In this document: one piece after another, positions 56,717-64,000 of the stretch
Layout of the letters: each line of letters opens with the position of its first letter
Numbering within the stretch: position 1 is the first letter of the stretch
NCBI GenBank assembly: GCA_022575985.1
Contig: JAKSXM010000014.1
Span: 28,148,001 to 28,212,000 of the forward strand
DNA length: 64,000 nucleotides
Direction: 5' to 3'
Source of the DNA: Anagrus nilaparvatae
Lineage: Eukaryota > Arthropoda > Insecta > Hymenoptera > Mymaridae
Translations under genes and position numbers: made by a program
The notes under the pieces: model-generated
What the model saw: only the letters and a program-made list of their open reading frames with translations
Database searches by the model: none
What the model was told of the DNA's origin: nothing

Positions 56717-59700
56717 CAACCTAAATCGTATATTGACTATGGATTATGAAGCTTCATTGATTTGATGTCATTCTATAATATAATGAATTAACATTTCTAG
56801 AAGAAGTGGAAGAACATTCTGAAATGTTTCAATTAAAATATTTTTAACCTAAATGAATATTAAGATATGAAGCTACTTTGACTATGTTTATTCAGATAAG
56901 CCAAAATAATTTTCGATAATTTTTGTAGCTTATTTTAAAAGATAGATGGCTGGTACTTTCTCGCAAAAGAAATGTTGTTATTATGATATATAAGATGTAA
57001 ATGTAAAATGTGAATTCTAAAGAATATTGTATTAATTTATTAATATTTCATAATTGGAAGATATTTTTTAACTAAATTAAAAATTTCGAATATTTTTATA
57101 AAATTAAGTCTTAATATTGATGCTAAAATAAGTACGAGGTTGAATTTACTTTTTTGTCTGTTTCAATGTGTGTTTCAATTGTACGTTTCTGACATAAAAG
57201 GAAATAAACTAGTGGAAAGGTAAGAATTTTTCTTACAATCAGATCTCTAAATCCTTTGCAGCCTATCAAAAATTTTCTAAAATTAAATTTAATTTATAAT
57301 TAAAAATTAACAATCGAAATTTTTGATATGACTTCAAATACATATACAGTGAAAATAATATCAAAATATTCGAACTCTAAAACCATCTAAGAGCATCAAT
57401 CAAGCACAAGCATCAAATAAAAACCATTTCTTAAACTAAATAACTAACTTGTCTATTAAATCCAGTAATATAAAATTACTTATAAAATAAATAAAATAAC
57501 GATAAGATAATAAATTTTCAAAAGGTGTATAATTGAAAATTTATTTAAATTATATCATTAAATATTGCATAATTATTATGTATAAATAAATATATTTTAT
57601 TTTGATTATGTTATCAAAACTTTGTTTATTATAATTTATATATATGTGTGTGTTTTAGAAACATATATATAAAAAAGTTGTAGATTTTTCTATTTGATAT
57701 ATTAAAAAAAAAAAACATGAATGAGAAAAAAAAACGCGTTCTTCCAGTCATTGAATATAGAACTTTCTGTTATCTGTTACTGATTCTCGTATGTATGACA
57801 AAATATTCAAAATAAGAGTAATAAGAACTTGCTTTTTATATAAAATATTAATATACCAGTTTTTATCAAAATGACTTAATGCATATTATGCTAATCTGTA
57901 AAATATTTTATAAAGTACATTTTCCTCGTAGAATTCAGATCCTTTATTTTTGCTAAAGTAGGATAATAAGGATGACACTGTTTTTATTACACTTTTTTAT
58001 AAATTACCTTGACCTTGACTTTTTTAAATTGAGTTTATTTGCTATAGAGTAAAGAAAAAATACAAATATAGAAAATAAGTAATATAAAATTTAATGAGTT
58101 AAAATGTTACGTAAGTAAAAAAAAAAGGAAATAGTAAATTTTTCGAGGTTATCAATGGGTAAAAAAAAAATATAAAGAAAAAAGTTTATTATGTTCGGTC
58201 ATGCATAAATATTTTGTATAATTCGAAAGACAAGAATTAAAGTTAGTATAAGTGTTTTCGCCTACTTTAATGCGTGAGTGATTATCTCCAAAAACGTGTG
58301 GTTTTTATAAAAGCGAAAATATTTTTTTTTGAAATTTTATATATTATAGAGAAATTTAGGTTAAACGAGCCTAATATAGACATTTTTATTTATTTTTTTC
58401 AATTTTTTTAAAAAAAGAGAAAATTTTTTTGTAATTATTTTATTGTATATTTGATACACACAGAAAGCAGGAAATTTGATTGAATCAATTGATATTTGAT
58501 AATTAAAGATTTTTAAAATTCTAATATCTGTATCAAATTATTGTCTAATATATAAATTACTTTCACTTATTTAACGCATTCCTATATTAATTTGATATTA
58601 ATCAGAAGTGTCCTATTAAATCAATAACGTGTAAGTTATTCAATAAGACATGTTTAAAAAAATATAGTTTTAATAAATAAAAGTGACATAACAAACTTTT
58701 TTAAAACTTTATAGAGAGAAAAGGAATTTTCCTTTTTTTCTTTATATGTGTGTGTGTGTGTAGAATAACCTTATAAAAACCTAAGCTTCAATATAACGTA
58801 CAAGAGAGAAATCGGGTTAAATTGTTTTTTTTTTTTTAGTGATCTTTATCTTTTTAAATAAAAAAAGAAACATGTTTGACTTTCAAATTAGAATCATTTT
58901 TAGATCTGCATTTCTTCAAATTTGTCATTTTATGAAAGTGGCATTTCACACGATACGTCTTGGCTTTAGAAATAAAACAATTTGTTTATTTATTGATACT
59001 TTTTTTTCTTTCTTTCTTTAGAGAGAAAATCATTTATTGAAATAAAAAAATCAACAAAAAATATATATATATATAATTATTAATAATATTTATTTACAAG
59101 TGGCGCTTTATTGTACGATAGAGAAAGGTCTTTTTATATATAAAAGTCTCGTTTTTATTTAGTATGTAGGATGAAAAATTTTTAAAGATTGACGTTACCT
59201 CATTTTATAATAATAGACAAATTTAGCTAAAAAAAAAATTTTTTTAATTAAATATAAAATTGAATGACAAAGCATTAAAAAAACAATTGAAAATTACATT
59301 TTTTTTCTTCTTTTTTTTTGATCAACTAAGTTTTTTTCATTTTGTAATCTTATCTATTTTATAACAGAATATTTTTACACTACTATAGGAACTCTATAAC
59401 CCTGGGAAGATTTTGAAAAAGTGATAATATAAAAAGTACTTTTTTTTCAGTATAAGAGACTTCCTGATAATTTTTTTGATAAATATATATATATAAAGTC
59501 CAATATAATGGATTATGTAGATATTCTTAACCTAAATTTTTCCTTTACTTTTATTTTAATTATTTAGCTTCCGGATGTTTTGTATCCGTTATATATATAT
59601 ACGTAATTTAGTATTACAATATAATAAATTTTTTCGAGAAAATATATATATTTCCCATAATAAAAGGATTTATATGTATCAAGGATTTTTTAGCAGTTCA

Positions 59701-60600
59701 ACGAACTATTTATCGCCTATTGTCTCATCGTTTAAAATGATAAATTTATTCCTTTTTTTTTTGTTTTATTTTCTAACAAATTATTTATATTTTGTTACTC
59801 TTATTTACTTAGACAATGATGAAATTGTGTTTTAAATAAATGGTTTACCTTTGGGGCATTTTAGTTTGTTGTGGAAAGGATTGGTTTTTTTATTGGGTAA
59901 GAATGCTCATCTTTAAAAATTATCAAATTAAGTCATCAAAATTATGTTTTTTTCACGCCCTTATTTAAAGGCTTGATGTAATTTTTAGAAAAGAAGTACT
60001 AGTTATAAAATTTTCATTTTCTTATACATCTGCTTTGAAAGTAAAATTTTATCTGATTGAAATATAATAATTAGCTTAATTTCCTATATATCTATATATG
60101 CGATTTATTATTTTCAAGGATAATAACTTAATTTTAGAAATTAAATTAAGATAATAATTTAAGGCAAATTGATGTGCTTATCATATTATAATTTAATTAA
60201 ATTTTGATGTAATTATAGCTTATTCAAAACGCAATTTAAATATTTTGAAAAAATTGCTGCTGCAGGCGTAATAAAAGTTTAATTTTTTTTAAATAACTTT
60301 GTGTAGCATCATTAGCATATTAATTAAAATACTTAATTTACAAATATTAAGATTTTTTCTTGTATTGTTCTTTTTTAGCTTCTCCCATGATTCAACAAAT
60401 ATATTAACTATATTATAACTATATTATATGTAACATCATCCAGAACAGGATTTACTGTTAAAATATTTACTATAAAAAGAATAAACCATAATTTAAAATC
60501 AGACAAACATTAACGAGATGCAAAATTTCACTAATTTTTTTAGTTACTTACATTTATTACGTTTTTATTTACTTTATTATATTTTAACTGCTTATTTCAC
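56717..60600. other. AT-rich intergenic stretch
   Basis: About 3.9 kb. It contains a (TG)8 run at about 58747-58761 and many homopolymers. A fragment at about 56958-56995 (TCTCGCAAAAGAAATG then ATATAAG) resembles a MITE right end. No gene recognised; frames at 58839-59021 and 59575-59835 are AT-driven. Confidence 0.6.
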
Positions 60601-61470
60601 TTCAGGGTGCCAGACATAATCTTGGCTAAAAAAATACAAGCCCCATTTTATATACTTAAAAAAGCTTTTATACGGCTCTAAATGAAAAAAAGTTGTTTTT
60701 GGTAGTTACTACCATTTTTATTATATAATATATTTGTTTTGGAAGAAGACTTTTGGATTATTTGAGATTTTGGATCCTACAGACCTAAATGGGCCTCTTA
60801 GGACCGTTGTTTCTGGGTAATGCTAAAAGTAGATGCAAAATAGATCTGTACGACCCAAAATCTCAAAGCACCACTAACAGTTTTCCACAACAACAAACTT
60901 AGAATAAAATTGGTAGCAACCAACAAAGAAAATTTTTTTATTAATTTGGAGCTTTAAAAAAAGCTCAATTGGGACCTTGAAACCTTTAAGGTTTGTAGGA
61001 CCCGAATTCTCAAAATGATAAAAAAGCTATTATTGGTATGTACAACAATTTTTATTCTAAGTTTGTTGTGGTGGAAGACTGTTAGTGATTATTTAACATT
61101 TTGGATCCTACAGACCTTAATGAGACTCTTAAGGTCATTGTTTCTGGGGAATACTAAAAATAGATGCATAATATGTCTGTAGGACCCGAAATCTTTAAAA
61201 ATCACTAACAGTATTCCACCACAACAAACACACAATCAATATGATAGTAAATACCAAAAACATCTTTTTTTTCATTTAGAATCGTATAAAAGCTTTTTAG
61301 GTCTAAAAAATGGGCCTGGAATTTTATTTTTACTCAAAATCGTATCTGGACCTAAAATTTTTCGCAAAATCTGAGTTTGGAATAAAAAAGTATACTTTCT
61401 ATTTAAAATTCCTAAGTTGGATCCTTTGGGCCCTAAGACCCAAATCTAATGGCCACCTCCAAACCTGAAA
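60601..61470. mobile_element. Fold-back element 6 (same family as 35.8 kb)
   Basis: The left arm has AAAAAGCTTTTATACGGCTC (60649-60668), TGTTTTTGGTAGTTACTACC and GATTTTGGATCCTACAGACC. The right arm has the complements (AATCGTATAAAAGCTTTTTA at about 61279, GGTCTGTAGGATCC-like words in both orientations). Shorter paired words repeat in the middle (CCACAACAAACTTAGAATAA and TTATTCTAAGTTTGTTGTGG). Total about 870 bp, a nested palindrome. Confidence 0.75.
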
Positions 61471-61514
61471 ACTTTTATATGATGTAATCAGTTTGTGGTT
61501 TATTTAGGCAAGCT

Positions 61515-61718
61515 TATATATAGCCTGTAGAAATCATTTCACTTGTGAGAAAAATTTCAATCATTTAATTTTCTTGAAATTATTAATAAAGTGATTCTGA
61601 GCAAAAAATAGCTGCTTTTTTTGTTAATATAAAAATTTCTTATTAGCACAGTGTGTTTTTATGAAAAATATGGAATAAAATTTTTCTCGCAATTAAAATG
61701 ATTTCTAGAGATTATATA
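61515..61718. mobile_element. MITE copy C (TATATAGCCTGTAGAA family)
   Basis: The left end TATATAGCCTGTAGAAATCA with CACTTGTGAGAAAAATTTC pairs with the right end AAATTTTTCTCGCAATTAAA, TGATTTCTAGAGATTATATA. About 204 bp, the best preserved of the three copies in the window. Confidence 0.8.
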
Positions 61719-62340
61719 AGCAGGAAGATCAAAATAAAAATTTATTTATAATTATGCACACTATATTATTATCATATTTATAGCGCTAAAAGTTTCCAAA
61801 AAAATTTATTTTTTTTTGGAAATTATTATGAAATTTCACAGATTTTTATGACATATAAGACGGTCACCCAGGGGGGTAGACAGTCGGGGTTCTTTTCGTA
61901 TATAAACTATGGGATACACTGTAATGGTCTATAGGTATAAATAAGTACACTTAATTATTTATGAAAAATAACAAAAAGAATATAGTTTATTTAGTATAAA
62001 AGTTCTACGTTGTGTTTACACTTTGTCACTGATTTATAATCATAATTAAACAAAAAATAAATTTCTTTGATTGTATTGCATACAAGAAATTTTTCTATAA
62101 AATAAAAATTAACTAAAAAGTAAGTAATAATTACAAATTATTTATAATACAAACTTTAAGCAAGCAAAATCTATATAATGCAAAATATTATATAAGCAGA
62201 GATACAAATTAGATTATTTATAAAATAAAAAAATTATAATGCAAAAGATAATTAATAAGCAAGTAAAAAATAAGCTAATTGTATAAAATAATGTATAAAA
62301 GCGAAGCCAACAGCCAAAGCAACTAAATACATGCGTTACA
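61719..62340. other. AT-rich spacer
   Basis: Nothing recognised apart from a G-rich patch CACCCAGGGGGGTAGACAG at about 61866. Confidence 0.6.
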
Positions 62341-62352
62341 AGGGAGACTCCA

Positions 62353-62830
62353 GTGGATTGACCGCTTAGGGTGGACTACCAACCCTGAGATGTCCCAGCT
62401 TGAGATCTACCCTTAAGAAGTTCCTGGAGTGGACTTCCAACCCCAGAAAGCACCACCTGAAGAATATAAGTGGATTGACAAAGTCGAGAGGACTGCCAGC
62501 TCGACGTTGTCCCAACCCGCGTTCTTCTACTAACAAGGTTTCTAGAGTGGACTACCAACCTTAGTAAACCAAACAGAAGAATGTGAGTGGATTGACAAAA
62601 TCGAGAGAAATACCAGCTCGGCGTTGTCCCAACCCGTCTTCTTCACGATGAGAACTCCTAGAGTGGAATACCAACTCAAAGAATTGTACTGCTTGGGAGT
62701 ATGAGTGGATTGACTATGTCGAGAGGAATGCCAGCTCGACGTAGTCCCAACCCGTACTTTACCAAGAGGCAGAATTACCTAGAGGAGCCGTGGAATACCA
62801 AGCGGGCACTAGATAACTTGCTTGTGCAAT
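62353..62830. repeat. GC-rich tandem array, 117-bp period
   Basis: Four units start GTGGATTGAC at 62353, 62470, 62587 and 62705 (spacing 117, 117 and 118). Shared words include TCGAGAGGACTGCCAGCTCG, ACGTTGTCCCAACCCG and AGAGTGGACTACCAAC. Each unit also looks like two diverged half-units of about 58 bp. G+C is near one half in a region otherwise near one fifth. The period is a multiple of three, but no frame stays open through all units on either strand. Confidence 0.88.
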
Positions 62831-64000
62831 GAACACAGAGCAAATCAAGAAATAATATACAAATTTGTGAAATATTTATTGCGTGTATTTAAAAACATAT
62901 AATAGCTTTTGCAAAAATAAACAAAATTTTATTTTATTCTTTCTGTATAGTACTCCTTATTAAGTTTTCAGGATATTTCACTTGTGAGAATACACTAAAT
63001 TTCATATTAATTTATTAAAATACGTAACTCTTAGCATTGTAAGATATTTCTCATGCAAATAAGTTTTTAAACTAGATTTTTACTTCTTTTTTTTTCGTAT
63101 TAATTTACAACACTGTCAAGTTTTATTTTTCTTTAACAAAAAAAGTAAAAATTCATTTTTCACATTATTTAAATAAAAATCTTGTTTTTAAAGTAGACAA
63201 GTATTAAAATTAATTATATATAATACAAATTTTAATTCTAGAGCTGCTATTCAGTCAGTACAATAATAAAAAGTACAAGTATAAACAAAAAAAAAATAAT
63301 AATTATATATACCCATATTGATTTAACGTTTGTTGAAATAATGCTCTTAGAATCGTAAAAATTATGCATATGCAATAGTTCTTATTTCACATTGTATAAT
63401 AAAGAAAAGAATCTGAGTTACTTAAACGACTTAAATTTTTTAACATTACAAAGTACCAATTAATAAAAGTATTGTACTTTTTGATAACAAAAGACTATTT
63501 TGAAAATTTACTGATGCTATTAAACTGATAAAAATTTGTACCACCTTAAAATCGAACAAAGTAATCATAAAATTAAACTTCTTTTATACAAAACTCTTGA
63601 TTAAAACCTTTGAAAAAAAAATATATTTCTATTGTAACCGTACCTTTTATTACTTTGATTAAAAGTTAACGAAAGCAATAATAATAAATTTTATTTTGTC
63701 TTTTACCTTCTGGTAAACTAATATATCATTAATTTTGCAATTATCAAAAATTTCATGTAACCCTGATTTTAATTCTATATTATTTCTTTATTTAACAAAC
63801 TTAAGTCTATACACAATCGCCCCCGTCAATTGCATAGAATTATCGCAATTAATATTTCGATATCATGTCTAAAAAAAAGAAAAAAAAAATCTTTAATTTA
63901 AAAAAAAAACAGTACTCATAAGAATAAAAGAGCGCAATTGTTGAAATATTATTGAAACCAAGGTGAGAATGATTATGCAATATTTATATATGTGTTAAAA
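62831..64000. other. AT-rich stretch to window end
   Basis: No gene or element recognised. A phrase near 62970, TTTCACTTGTGAGAAT, resembles the MITE left end but has no matching partner. Confidence 0.55.

Noticed and set aside
59575..59835. 86-codon ORF
   Set aside because: Phe/Leu/Tyr/Ile-rich frame from A/T-rich DNA, with no recognisable motif.

Overview
This is an AT-rich (roughly three quarters A+T) animal nuclear window, almost certainly from an insect. It is dominated by one large gene on the + strand: the 5-methylcytosine/6-methyladenine dioxygenase Tet. Twelve coding exons can be followed from about 1.7 kb to 32485 with matching splice phases. They join to a protein of about 2,634 residues with a CXXC zinc finger, a Cys-rich domain and a double-stranded beta-helix (DSBH) dioxygenase core split by a long low-complexity insert. 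The catalytic exons read very like other insect Tet proteins. Short introns of 74-89 nt, homopolymeric tracts and the repeat content fit an AT-rich hymenopteran (for example a parasitoid wasp) or a hemipteran; the sequence alone does not decide which.

Layout. 1-1.7 kb: Tet 5' flank and leader, with an NRF-1-like palindrome. 1.7-3.06 kb: first coding exon ending in the CXXC finger. 3.06-20.06 kb: a 17-kb intron containing three separate fold-back (long inverted repeat) elements, one MITE copy, a small GC-rich island and a possible internal promoter. 20.06-32.49 kb: the remaining eleven coding exons. 32.5-about 35.5 kb: probable 3' UTR. 35.8-41.3 kb: repeat DNA, namely half of a fold-back element, a 50-60 bp minisatellite, a 2.9-kb satellite-like array with higher-order structure, and a 144-bp duplication. 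41.3-45.4 kb: AT-rich DNA with a second MITE copy and one unrecognised minus-strand ORF. 45.4-48.2 kb: a decayed non-LTR retrotransposon on the minus strand. 48.2-50.6 kb: an old fold-back and a short MITE. 51.2-51.7 kb: a two-exon candidate gene for a small secreted protein. 51.9-52.8 kb: a hAT-type non-autonomous element with an 8-bp target duplication. 56.0-56.7 and 60.6-61.5 kb: two more fold-backs. 61.5-61.7 kb: a third copy of the MITE. 62.35-62.83 kb: a GC-rich tandem array with a 117-bp period. The rest is AT-rich sequence with no recognisable gene.

How it works together. The only well-supported functional unit is Tet. The CXXC exon lies 17 kb from the rest of the gene, and blocks of CpG-containing sequence sit between them. 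This fits a long CXXC-bearing and a short CXXC-less isoform driven by separate promoters, as is known for other Tet genes, but here it is inference. No prokaryote-type system, CRISPR array, rRNA or convincing tRNA was seen. The strongest candidates for undescribed features are the fold-back families, the higher-order satellite, the 117-bp GC-rich array, the tryptophan/SUMO-motif segment of Tet and the small secreted protein.
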